Source: Nitrospirota bacterium
GTDB lineage: Bacteria; Nitrospirota; Nitrospiria; Nitrospirales; UBA8639
NCBI GenBank assembly: GCA_029865515.1
Contig: JAOUGQ010000001.1
Location: 1-52,679, forward strand
Length of the DNA stretch: 52,679 nucleotides
Direction: 5' to 3'
Position 1 is the first letter of the stretch. Each line of letters starts with the position of its first letter. Shown here piece after piece: positions 27,793 through 34,859 of the stretch. Below the pieces are notes generated by a model that searched no databases, was not told the origin of the DNA, and worked only from the letters and a program-made list of their open reading frames with translations. Both the position numbers and the translations under genes were made by a program.

Positions 27793-29106
27793 TTATTCTT
27801 TTGGAGGTAAAGGCTGGCCTTCTTTTAATTGCGCCAGGTAGTCCACGATTTTATTCAGGGCCCCTCCGGTCAATCTTACGCCAAAATCTTTTGGCATTTG
27901 ATTATCCGGGAAGTCCTTTACCACATATGCACTTGGATTTAAAATCGATTCCGTGATGTATTCCTTTGGCGATTTAGCTTTACCCTTATAATTTGGATCT
28001 TTTATGCGCTCCGGAGCATTCGATCCCTCCATGAGGAGTGGCCCAACTTTTCCAGTAGCCCCTTCAATCCCAGGGATAGTATGACAGGCGGGACATCCGG
28101 CCTTCATAAAGAGCTTATCATGTGGCTCGCTCCCGTCCGCCAAAATATTTCCCCCTGCACCGCCCTTCTCTTCTTCTCCACCTTCAGCCGGACGATCTGC
28201 TTCCGGAATAAACTTTTCATAGGAAGCCACTATTTCATCATATGTTGGGGCTTCCTTACCTTCCCTTGTATACATCCAGGTATCCACAGCAGCCAATTCA
28301 CCCAATGTCAATGATATTGGTGGTTTATGAATTTTAGGCATGGGGCTTACCGTATCGTTCGAACCCTTAACGCCAAACCCTGGCACCACATAACAACTTG
28401 GGCATGAATGTGATTCAGCGATATATTCTTGGCCGTTTGTGGCAGTCCCAGAACCTGCAAATGCTTCCTTTTGCTCAGAGGGACGGGCTGCTGCATCATT
28501 CATATGATAATTCGGCTCCTTCAATCGCTCTGGCGACCTGTCAGGAATGCCATAGAGATTCGGCGCCCGTTCACTTAAAAACCCTTGCTGGAATCCATGG
28601 CATAACGGGCATTGCCCCTTCCCAATGGCTCCCTGAGTTTTACTTTGCCCAATTCCTCCGAAAATAATTTTTTCTCCCTCATCACCTAACTGCTGGGCTG
28701 ACATACTTTGAAAATCCAACTTCACGACTGGAGGGGGAAATCCTCCCTCAACCTGCGGCAACCAATTTCCATATCCGGAAAGTGCGGCTGCCACAAAAAA
28801 CATGAACCCCCCAATCTTCATGAGGGCGCTAATGTTCGGGAAATAGAGCCCCATAATGAAAGACATTACGGTGATCATCACCAGAGAAACCGGCAGCAAT
28901 CGGCTTTCCCCATGAAAATTATGGGCGTAATTTGAAATAGCCATAAACGCTAAGAACGCACAAAGAATTCCGATTAATGTCTGAAAACTCGCACGTTTCT
29001 TTTTTACCGGATCAGAAATAGAGGCTTGAAAATACAATAATAGCCCAACCAGCATTAGCAATACCGGCCATCCCATTCCTATTGCCCGTCCCATTAACTC
29101 AACCAC
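27793..29106 (-). CDS. Membrane-anchored dihaem cytochrome c
   Basis: 437 residues. Four membrane helices fill about residues 12-117. The periplasmic part has two cytochrome c domains: CPLCH at 166-170 with M256 (SPMPKI), and CPACH at 338-342 with M404 (NQMPKDF). A further Cys pair, C235-P-S-C238-Y, lies in the first domain at the position where the second domain reads NPSAY, so it is not a degenerate haem site but an added CxxC. The linker near 305-322 is Glu/Gly-rich. The start is GTG at 29106 with GGAGGA upstream. It follows the bd-like gene by 67 bases. Confidence 0.85.
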   Translation of the reverse strand: MVELMGRAIGMGWPVLLMLVGLLLYFQASISDPVKKKRASFQTLIGILCAFLAFMAISNYAHNFHGESRLLPVSLVMITVMSFIMGLYFPNISALMKIGGFMFFVAAALSGYGNWLPQVEGGFPPPVVKLDFQSMSAQQLGDEGEKIIFGGIGQSKTQGAIGKGQCPLCHGFQQGFLSERAPNLYGIPDRSPERLKEPNYHMNDAAARPSEQKEAFAGSGTATNGQEYIAESHSCPSCYVVPGFGVKGSNDTVSPMPKIHKPPISLTLGELAAVDTWMYTREGKEAPTYDEIVASYEKFIPEADRPAEGGEEEKGGAGGNILADGSEPHDKLFMKAGCPACHTIPGIEGATGKVGPLLMEGSNAPERIKDPNYKGKAKSPKEYITESILNPSAYVVKDFPDNQMPKDFGVRLTGGALNKIVDYLAQLKEGQPLPPKE

Positions 29107-29173
29107 AGTTCAATCCTCCACATGAGGGGCTGCCCACCGCAGCCCCATGATTGTTTGTAATTGTCTTCCTAGT

Positions 29174-31141
29174 TTAATGACCAGTTGCAGGCTGAGGAGA
29201 CGGAACTGGCTGCCCTGCTGTTGATGGAACCGGCACTTTCTTGGCGCCAAGGGTTCCCAACCAAAACACAAACATAATGCTTATCCAGAAAAACAGTACG
29301 TTAAAAGAAATGACGTTTGCCGCGAATCCAATTGTGTGGGTATACGCCCAGGGTGAATTATCCCGCATGACCTCGTTTACATGCCAGAACAACCTCACTG
29401 AAGACCTGATATAACCCATTAAACCCATCATCCACGTGAATGCTGTTGCCAACATAATTAATGCATATTGTGAACGAGGGGCAATTTTACCCCATTGAAT
29501 TGGTCCTAGCGGTCTCGCCCCTTTTAACATTGCTAAATTTAGCGGAGTCATCAAAAGAAGGCAGGACAAGGTGCCTGCCACCTGCGGAACCGATAATCCG
29601 ATACGGACATTCGCTGGGATGAAATACCCGTAGCAGGCCAACCAGATATTATTTAATTGGCCTATGACAAAGAAACATCCCATAAAAATATTCCCGAATT
29701 TTGCCCAACTAACGGTTGGCACCCGATTCCCGCGCTGGTACCAAATAAAGCTTAAAATAGTTGTCATAATAATGGCGTTAATGCCGCCATTCTTGGCCGA
29801 CATCACACCATAATTCCCCAAAACCGGGTGCTGCTGACCACCCATGGCTTTCAATTCAGCTGGGGTCATCACAATGGTATGCGGGGTAATAAAAACCAAC
29901 AAACCGCAAACCAAAATGAACACCAAATATTTTATGTATTTTTGGAATCTCTCCCCACCCGTCATTCGCCCAAGGGCTTGCCACAGGTAGTAATTTGTGG
30001 TCAGGAATAGAATCCCAATCATTGTGGCCTGAATAATAAATAACCACGCCAACAGACCACCCATCAATGTAATCCCCATCTGCTGTCTGTACGCGTATAC
30101 CTCACGCATGAGCCAATATCCCGCAAATGGAAGGGGAATCAGAAATGCCACACCCAGACTCATGGCGATGTAGCCCATCCAGTCATAGTGGGCCCGCTCT
30201 TCGTCCGTTTTTGAGGAAAGGAATCGGTATGCGGCATAAGCAGCCACCACACCACCACCGAAAGCCATATTTCCCAAAATTCTGTGGACATTCAATGGAT
30301 TCCAAAGCGCCGTATGCAACACATGCCAGATATTTCCGAGATATCGTCCTTGCTCATCTACACCGGCTGGCGACATCATAAAGCCGATCCATGAATTAGC
30401 GAGAAACATCAGGACAGTCCCAATCACATTGAGGATTACGGACATACTGAGATGGACCCACTTCATGACCCCTTCCCTCATTTTGTCCCATCCATAATAA
30501 TAGATGTAGAGCGTTCCACTCTCCGCCACGAACATAAGAGCATAAATATGCATGACGGGACGGAAAATACCGGAGAGATAACCGAAGAATGCGGGGTAGA
30601 GTGTCAGAAAGGTGAAAATGAGAATTCCACCCAAAATGGCCGTAAGTGAATACGCGGTCAAACTAATCTTGATAAAGTCGTAAGCCAATTGATCATATTT
30701 TTTGGCCATCGCTTTATCCTTGCTGACCATCCCGGCGAACTCAATACACATGCAGAAGATTGGCACGGCCAACACGAAACTCCCATAGTACAAATGCTGC
30801 TGATTAGCCACCCAAAGGAGGACACGACTTTCGAAGTTGTACCGAGGATAAAAAGTTTCGTTGTCGGCCGTTATGGGTGCTGGCATTCCAATGGCAGGCC
30901 CTTCAGTCTTGTAATAGACATCACGACCCATTTCAACTTTTTTCTCCTCACCCTCTGCTCCCTCCTTTTGTGCGGCAACCACGTCAGCAGGAGGTCCACC
31001 GGCTGGAGCCCCTCCCCCACTCGCCACAGCCGTCACAGACAGGAATATGGGCAGCAAAAGCAGCCCACCCATCACCATCAAGGCCATTGCGGCAAACAAC
31101 TTTTTCTTCCCCCGGGTCATTTGAATGAACAGGCGACCCAT
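29174..31141 (-). CDS. Cytochrome bd-like oxidase core subunit, copy A
   Basis: 655 residues, about twelve to fourteen membrane helices after an N-terminal signal/anchor (LFAAMALMVMGGLLLLPIFL) and a Gly/Pro/Glu-rich segment (40-75). The segment ANQQHLYYGSFVLAVP near H116 resembles the haem-binding first helix of CydA. Other conserved parts shared with copy B at 34859-36730 are the ANSW..FMM.P.GVD block, NPLN.HR, TPHTI.M, HPV.G..GVMSAKNG.IN and GLMGYIRS. Such bd-like proteins are the presumed terminal oxidases of Nitrospira, but oxygen reduction by this copy is inferred; the clustered cytochromes c suggest a cytochrome c rather than quinol donor. AAGGAGG stands just before the ATG. No separate CydB is present. 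Confidence 0.82.
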   Translation of the reverse strand: MGRLFIQMTRGKKKLFAAMALMVMGGLLLLPIFLSVTAVASGGGAPAGGPPADVVAAQKEGAEGEEKKVEMGRDVYYKTEGPAIGMPAPITADNETFYPRYNFESRVLLWVANQQHLYYGSFVLAVPIFCMCIEFAGMVSKDKAMAKKYDQLAYDFIKISLTAYSLTAILGGILIFTFLTLYPAFFGYLSGIFRPVMHIYALMFVAESGTLYIYYYGWDKMREGVMKWVHLSMSVILNVIGTVLMFLANSWIGFMMSPAGVDEQGRYLGNIWHVLHTALWNPLNVHRILGNMAFGGGVVAAYAAYRFLSSKTDEERAHYDWMGYIAMSLGVAFLIPLPFAGYWLMREVYAYRQQMGITLMGGLLAWLFIIQATMIGILFLTTNYYLWQALGRMTGGERFQKYIKYLVFILVCGLLVFITPHTIVMTPAELKAMGGQQHPVLGNYGVMSAKNGGINAIIMTTILSFIWYQRGNRVPTVSWAKFGNIFMGCFFVIGQLNNIWLACYGYFIPANVRIGLSVPQVAGTLSCLLLMTPLNLAMLKGARPLGPIQWGKIAPRSQYALIMLATAFTWMMGLMGYIRSSVRLFWHVNEVMRDNSPWAYTHTIGFAANVISFNVLFFWISIMFVFWLGTLGAKKVPVPSTAGQPVPSPQPATGH

Positions 31142-31230
31142 TGACCTACCTCCTTTGAAAACGTGTTGTGTTTATAACCATTAATTTTCCATTAAAATCG
31201 TCGAACAAAAATTCATCAACCTTTAACCTC

Positions 31231-31347
31231 TTAACGGAACATATAGAAATAATCGAGGCCCTGGGCATCCATTAAGATATAATCCAATGTTTGGAAATAC
31301 ACAAAACAGATAACTAGTGAAACTATGACATACAGAATCGTCTGCAT
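31231..31347 (-). CDS. 38-residue single-helix membrane protein
   Basis: A short protein of one membrane helix (ILYVIVSLVICFVYFQTL) and an acidic/aromatic tail. The start is chosen at ATG 31347 because AAGGAGGAG lies a few bases upstream; a longer frame to 31434 would run into the upstream small gene's vicinity without a ribosome binding site. It is co-oriented with the bd-like core 90 bases downstream. Small subunits such as CydX stabilise cytochrome bd, and this could play a similar part. No family recognised. Confidence 0.65.
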   Translation of the reverse strand: MQTILYVIVSLVICFVYFQTLDYILMDAQGLDYFYMFR

Positions 31348-31408
31348 GCGCTCCTCCTTGGGTCTAAAAGTATTAAATAAAAGATTGTCTTTTTGGAAGT
31401 CATGCCAA

Positions 31409-31543
31409 TCAGCAGGGGCACTGAATGCCCGCAAACCAATAGAAAAACCACATACTCACTGCGCAGGTCAGATAAAATATGGCTTTGCCTATTTTGACCT
31501 CTAATTCCGTTGACTCTCGCACGACCGTCGTCGAATCAGCCAT
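31409..31543 (-). CDS. 44-residue single-helix membrane protein
   Basis: A polar N-terminus (MADSTTVVRESTELEVKIGK) leads into one membrane helix (AIFYLTCAVSMWFFYWFAGI) ending in QCPC. GGAGGG lies just upstream of the ATG at 31543, a good ribosome binding site. It is first gene of operon A, followed by the 38-residue protein after 61 bases. The C-terminal CPC pair could bind a metal or form a disulfide. It is too small for many gene callers. Confidence 0.65.
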   Translation of the reverse strand: MADSTTVVRESTELEVKIGKAIFYLTCAVSMWFFYWFAGIQCPC

Positions 31544-31605
31544 CTCAAACCCTCCCTCCGCTTAATCCTTAGTTTAATTTAGATAATTTACCCTAATTAA
31601 CTTTA

Positions 31606-31635
31606 TTGACAGAATCTATTTTTTCGTGGTATTCA
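31606..31635 (+). promoter_or_regulatory. Promoter of the plus-strand microprotein
   Basis: A perfect TTGACA at 31606-31611 and TATTCA at 31630-31635 are 18 bases apart, with about 35 bases to the ATG at 31671. Confidence 0.5.
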
Positions 31636-31670
31636 GACGTTCATTGATTATGTAAAAAGAGGGATTTCTC

Positions 31671-31775
31671 ATGCGTACAAATGCAAAAGTGTTCGACATT
31701 ATAGTTTTGGCCGGAATGGTTGTCAATATTCTCTTGGCGGTCTTTCTCATCCTCTACTATTTTGATTTTCTTTAA
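31671..31775 (+). CDS. 34-residue membrane microprotein on the plus strand
   Basis: A basic N-terminus (MRTNAKVFD) and one long hydrophobic helix (IIVLAGMVVNILLAVFLILYYF). AGAGGGA precedes the ATG, a TTGACA-type promoter lies upstream, and a symmetrical AT-rich hairpin sits between it and the convergent SUMF1 gene. These independent signs make it more than a chance frame. It is divergent from operon A and so may share control with it. No family recognised. Overlapping minus-strand coding was considered and rejected. Confidence 0.5.
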   Translation: MRTNAKVFDIIVLAGMVVNILLAVFLILYYFDFL

Positions 31776-31797
31776 TTTTTGCCTCTGCATTTCCCAC

Positions 31798-31816
31798 AAA
31801 AAATCTCGGATTTTTT
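31798..31816. terminator. Bidirectional AT-rich hairpin between convergent genes
   Basis: AAAAAATC (31798-31805) and GATTTTTT (31809-31816) form an 8-base stem with a TCG loop. It follows the plus-strand microprotein and the minus-strand SUMF1 gene. The stem is weak in GC, so efficiency is uncertain. Confidence 0.5.
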
Positions 31817-31819
31817 GGC

Positions 31820-32695
31820 TTAATTTGAACGGGCACACCTAAAACCAATTGTCTCATCCCGAAAGTCCGGCACCATAAAACTTCTATTGGTGATTCGAAG
31901 ATCAACACCCTGGCTCGTATACCCGCTGCCCCTCATCGTTTTATATGTTGAGGGGGGATGATCACTCGCCTTCGAAATTGTTTTTTCTTGACTGTACAGA
32001 TCCTCAACATACCAATCATCCGTCCATTCCATGACGTTACCCGCACCGTCATATACACCAAACACACTTTGGTCAAGTTGAAATGATCCAACAGGAGCTG
32101 TCACCAAAAAACCGTCAGCCTCTCCCGCGAAATTGGCCGGATGGCCTGCCAGGCCCTCTCCCCACGGCCAGGTGCGCCCATCCGTCCCTCGCATGGCTTT
32201 TTCCCATTCTTTTTCGGTAGGAAGACGCTTGCCATTCCATCGACAATATTCATTCGCATCGCTCCATGACACATAGGTGACCGGCTGATGAAGCCCTCGT
32301 AGCGCTTCGAGTTTCCTGGCATACCGAGAGGGCGGGCCAGGCTGACGATGCCCGGTTGCCTCAACAAATTCCATATACTGCTGGTAGGTGACTTCATACC
32401 GATCGATCCAATACGTCCCTAGATAAGCCGCATGAGCGGGCTTTTCATTGAATCCACCTTGATCGCTACCAAGAATAAATTCCCCTGCAGGAACTTCAAC
32501 CATCTCTTCCCTGATCCCAGGCCCTTGCGACTCGCTGTTTCTTGACGGCTCCAATAATGAGGAAGGAGGCAGTGCTTGAGGTTTTTCCTCCGGAAGAGTC
32601 GGGGGCGGGTCGGTTCCTCTCAAAATTCCCAACACCGGCAGGCCGGTCATGAACAAGACCGCAACCAGAAAAATCAGTTTAAAGCGACTTTCCAT
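31820..32695 (-). CDS. SUMF1/EgtB/PvdO-fold protein, membrane-anchored (copy 1)
   Basis: 291 residues. An N-terminal hydrophobic segment (LIFLVAVLFMTGLPVLG) exports or anchors it; a Pro/Glu-rich linker follows to about 60. The rest is one FGE-sulfatase (SUMF1) domain: VPAGEFILGSD, WIDRYEVTYQQYMEF, VTYVSWSDANEYCRW, RLPTEKEWEKAMRG, YDGAGNVMEWTDDWY and the terminal IGFRCA. The Cys pair that lets true formylglycine-generating enzymes oxidise sulfatases is not visible near the C-terminus, so that activity is unlikely. It lies last in operon B, 80 bases after a second SUMF1 gene. Confidence 0.85.
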   Translation of the reverse strand: MESRFKLIFLVAVLFMTGLPVLGILRGTDPPPTLPEEKPQALPPSSLLEPSRNSESQGPGIREEMVEVPAGEFILGSDQGGFNEKPAHAAYLGTYWIDRYEVTYQQYMEFVEATGHRQPGPPSRYARKLEALRGLHQPVTYVSWSDANEYCRWNGKRLPTEKEWEKAMRGTDGRTWPWGEGLAGHPANFAGEADGFLVTAPVGSFQLDQSVFGVYDGAGNVMEWTDDWYVEDLYSQEKTISKASDHPPSTYKTMRGSGYTSQGVDLRITNRSFMVPDFRDETIGFRCARSN

Positions 32696-32775
32696 GTTTC
32701 CTATCTCTGAACCTTCATTCCTTCCTATACGGAGAAAGCATGGGCGCTCTCACTGGCAAGGCGTCTGGTTATCGC

Positions 32776-33693
32776 CTACGAGGACTGAGGAATCTCAGCC
32801 GGAGGATCCTTTGCGCACCGGAAGCCGACGCTCGCATCGGTCCTCCACATCTTCGCTGAAAAACGCTTGGTGACCCTGGCACCTAGACGAGACTCCCGCC
32901 ATGACCCTCCACGAATAACTTTATACACATCATCGTCTTTCGGACCAGGGGGATCACGATACGGCGCTTGTTGATAGTATTCAGCGGAATAATTATCCAT
33001 GACCCACTCAGCCACATTGCCGGTTGCATCATATAACCCGAACGGACTTCTCCCCACTTCAAATGATCCCACGGGGGCTAAATACCGAAAGCCATCTTCC
33101 TCCCCGTCTACATTGGCAAATTGATAGTCAAACTTATCACCCCAAGGATACCGCCGCTTCCCTTCTCCACGTGCAGATTTTTCCCACTCTGCTTCGGTAG
33201 GCAACCGCTTGCCCGCCCACCGACAATACCCAAACGCATCATTCCACGTCACCGCAATAACCGGATAATCCTGACCGACTAACTTGGCAACATCATCTTC
33301 AAAGACCGGAACTTTAGGCCTATCCCGTTTCGTCATGCTGAGATAACGCTCATAGTCCGCCTGTGTCACTTCTTTGAGATCGATGTAAAAGGTTTTGAGG
33401 TACACCGGATGCGGAGGCCCCTCATCGGGGTCCCCATCTCCAATCCCCATCGTAAATGGCCCTTCAGGAATTTCCACCATTTTCCGATTATCATCGCCGA
33501 TCAGTGTTTTATACATAGAAAAATCCTGCGTGGGCATCGGCTGCAGCACACGGACTTTTGCAGGTTGGCCAGCCGATAAGGCTTCCAACTCTTTTTTCCC
33601 TTTATAGGTCTCATACAACAGCATCACGATCATCATAATAAACGAGCCGAAGACAAACAGAATGGCTCCAATCAAGACACCTCGATTTTCCAT
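32776..33693 (-). CDS. SUMF1/EgtB/PvdO-fold protein, membrane-anchored (copy 2)
   Basis: 305 residues with an N-terminal membrane helix (GVLIGAILFVFGSFIMMIVMLLY) and a SUMF1 domain from about residue 70: IPEGPFTMGIGDGDPDEG, FYIDLKEVTQADYERY, VIAVTWNDAFGYCRWAGKRLPTEAEWEKSARG, YDATGNVAEWVMDNY, VIRGGSW and VGFRCA. Like its neighbour it lacks the catalytic Cys pair of formylglycine generators. The two copies are clearly homologous but diverged, so an old tandem duplication. An assembly or scaffolding part for operon B's oxidase is a guess from position only. Confidence 0.85.
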   Translation of the reverse strand: MENRGVLIGAILFVFGSFIMMIVMLLYETYKGKKELEALSAGQPAKVRVLQPMPTQDFSMYKTLIGDDNRKMVEIPEGPFTMGIGDGDPDEGPPHPVYLKTFYIDLKEVTQADYERYLSMTKRDRPKVPVFEDDVAKLVGQDYPVIAVTWNDAFGYCRWAGKRLPTEAEWEKSARGEGKRRYPWGDKFDYQFANVDGEEDGFRYLAPVGSFEVGRSPFGLYDATGNVAEWVMDNYSAEYYQQAPYRDPPGPKDDDVYKVIRGGSWRESRLGARVTKRFSAKMWRTDASVGFRCAKDPPAEIPQSS

Positions 33694-33743
33694 GCCTACC
33701 TTATCCCTCGCTTCGATCCATCCATCACCATGCTCCAGATTGA

Positions 33744-34118
33744 TTACGCCCGAGAGTTGTTGCCAGGGGCTTCCACCGCCGGTTCAGAAGGAGGCTGCTT
33801 CCGTTGTTGCCACGTTTCCAAGAGCATTGAAATCCAAATTCCCAAGAATCCACCCATCGCGGCACCAGACGCGGCACCAACGGTCACCGCCTCAGTTCCA
33901 CCCAACCCCAAGGCCAACAATCCGCCCAAGATGGTGCCGATAAAAATGCTCAAAAAAAACCCTCGTCCGCCTAAAAAACCTACCCCCGCACCCAGAAGCG
34001 TTCCTAAAGCCAAGGTGACAGGAAGCCACCCCTCTCCCATAAACACCCCGATCAGAAAGCCCACGGTGCCTAATCCTAGGATGCCCAAGATGACATCAAA
34101 AACTTTTGATGTGGTCAC
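33744..34118 (-). CDS. Small Gly-rich membrane protein
   Basis: 124 residues with four hydrophobic, Gly-rich helices (VILGILGLGTVGFLIGVFMG, ALGTLLGAGVGFLGG, FIGTILGGLLALGLGG, AASGAAMGGFLGIWISML) and a polar C-terminal tail. The glycine spacing resembles glycine-zipper helices that pack closely in membranes. No named family is recognised. It lies between DUF3047 (36-base gap) and the SUMF1 pair, in the same direction. Confidence 0.7.
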   Translation of the reverse strand: MTTSKVFDVILGILGLGTVGFLIGVFMGEGWLPVTLALGTLLGAGVGFLGGRGFFLSIFIGTILGGLLALGLGGTEAVTVGAASGAAMGGFLGIWISMLLETWQQRKQPPSEPAVEAPGNNSRA

Positions 34119-34154
34119 AATGACTCCTCATCAACGACCCGATTGAACACGGAA

Positions 34155-34859
34155 TCATTCAGCCTGAACCTGAAGGGAACCAAAATCGACTTCCACACCT
34201 GGCCCTCCTAATAAAGATATGCCCCAGGCTTGGGCCGCCGGCTCATGGTCATGAATCTTAAGAAAATCCTCATACACGTTGACACGCTCTTCCACCCACT
34301 CTCCGAGGGGCTGCGTCCCACTGCGAATAACAATTTCGGTTGAGCTAAACATGCCGCCCTCTTTGACCGACCCCACCGGTAGCGTCGCGCTCCACACGTA
34401 TTTGGTATTCACGGGAATAAACATCAGATCCACATCTAACGAAGGATAAATTGCAGCAATAAAATCAGCACTATCGGGAACGGTCTTTATCCGCCAACGC
34501 CAAATCAAGACAGGGTGCTTCTTCGGATCCCACTGAATATTCTTGGTATAGACCCGTTGGTTGGCGCTCTTGGCGGACAAAAAAGCAATCCCTTCCTCCT
34601 TATGAATCGTGTAGGTTTCATGGGCTGTGACCGTGCTCCGTTGCGCCTCCCATCCCTGAGGAAATCCTTTTTCATCAGGATGCTCAAAATTTTCCAAAAC
34701 CATCAGGCCATCTGATGGACCCCGGCCCGGCACATCTTGCGCAGAAACAGGACGACTCCCAATCATGAAGATGCCCAGTAGCAGACATGCCGAAAATGTT
34801 GCCAGGCTGTTTGGCCAGGCACCCGCTACTCTATTTTGTTGTCTACGATACAATGCCAT
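34155..34859 (-). CDS. Exported DUF3047 protein
   Basis: About 234 residues. A signal peptide spans about 1-40 (SLATFSACLLLGIFMIGSRPVSA). The mature part is a DUF3047 beta-sandwich: ENFEHPDEKGFPQGWEA, FLSAKSANQRVYTK, VLIWRWRIKTVPDSADF, YVWSATLPVGS and a terminal VDFGSLQVQAE. DUF3047 proteins are often found near respiratory or surface genes; their role is unknown. The ATG overlaps the stop codon of the bd-like gene by one base (TAATG), which indicates translational coupling to the oxidase. A longer frame to 34961 lies inside the oxidase gene and is rejected. Confidence 0.8.
   Translation of the reverse strand: MALYRRQQNRVAGAWPNSLATFSACLLLGIFMIGSRPVSAQDVPGRGPSDGLMVLENFEHPDEKGFPQGWEAQRSTVTAHETYTIHKEEGIAFLSAKSANQRVYTKNIQWDPKKHPVLIWRWRIKTVPDSADFIAAIYPSLDVDLMFIPVNTKYVWSATLPVGSVKEGGMFSSTEIVIRSGTQPLGEWVEERVNVYEDFLKIHDHEPAAQAWGISLLGGPGVEVDFGSLQVQAE

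Noticed and set aside
27793..29106. CPSCY as a third, degenerate haem c site
   Set aside because: It aligns with NPSAY of the second cytochrome domain, not with a haem-attachment motif.
31641..31838. 65-codon minus-strand frame opposite the microprotein
   Set aside because: It is Lys/His-rich without helix or ribosome binding site, and overlaps the end of the SUMF1 gene; the plus-strand frame has promoter and ribosome binding site.
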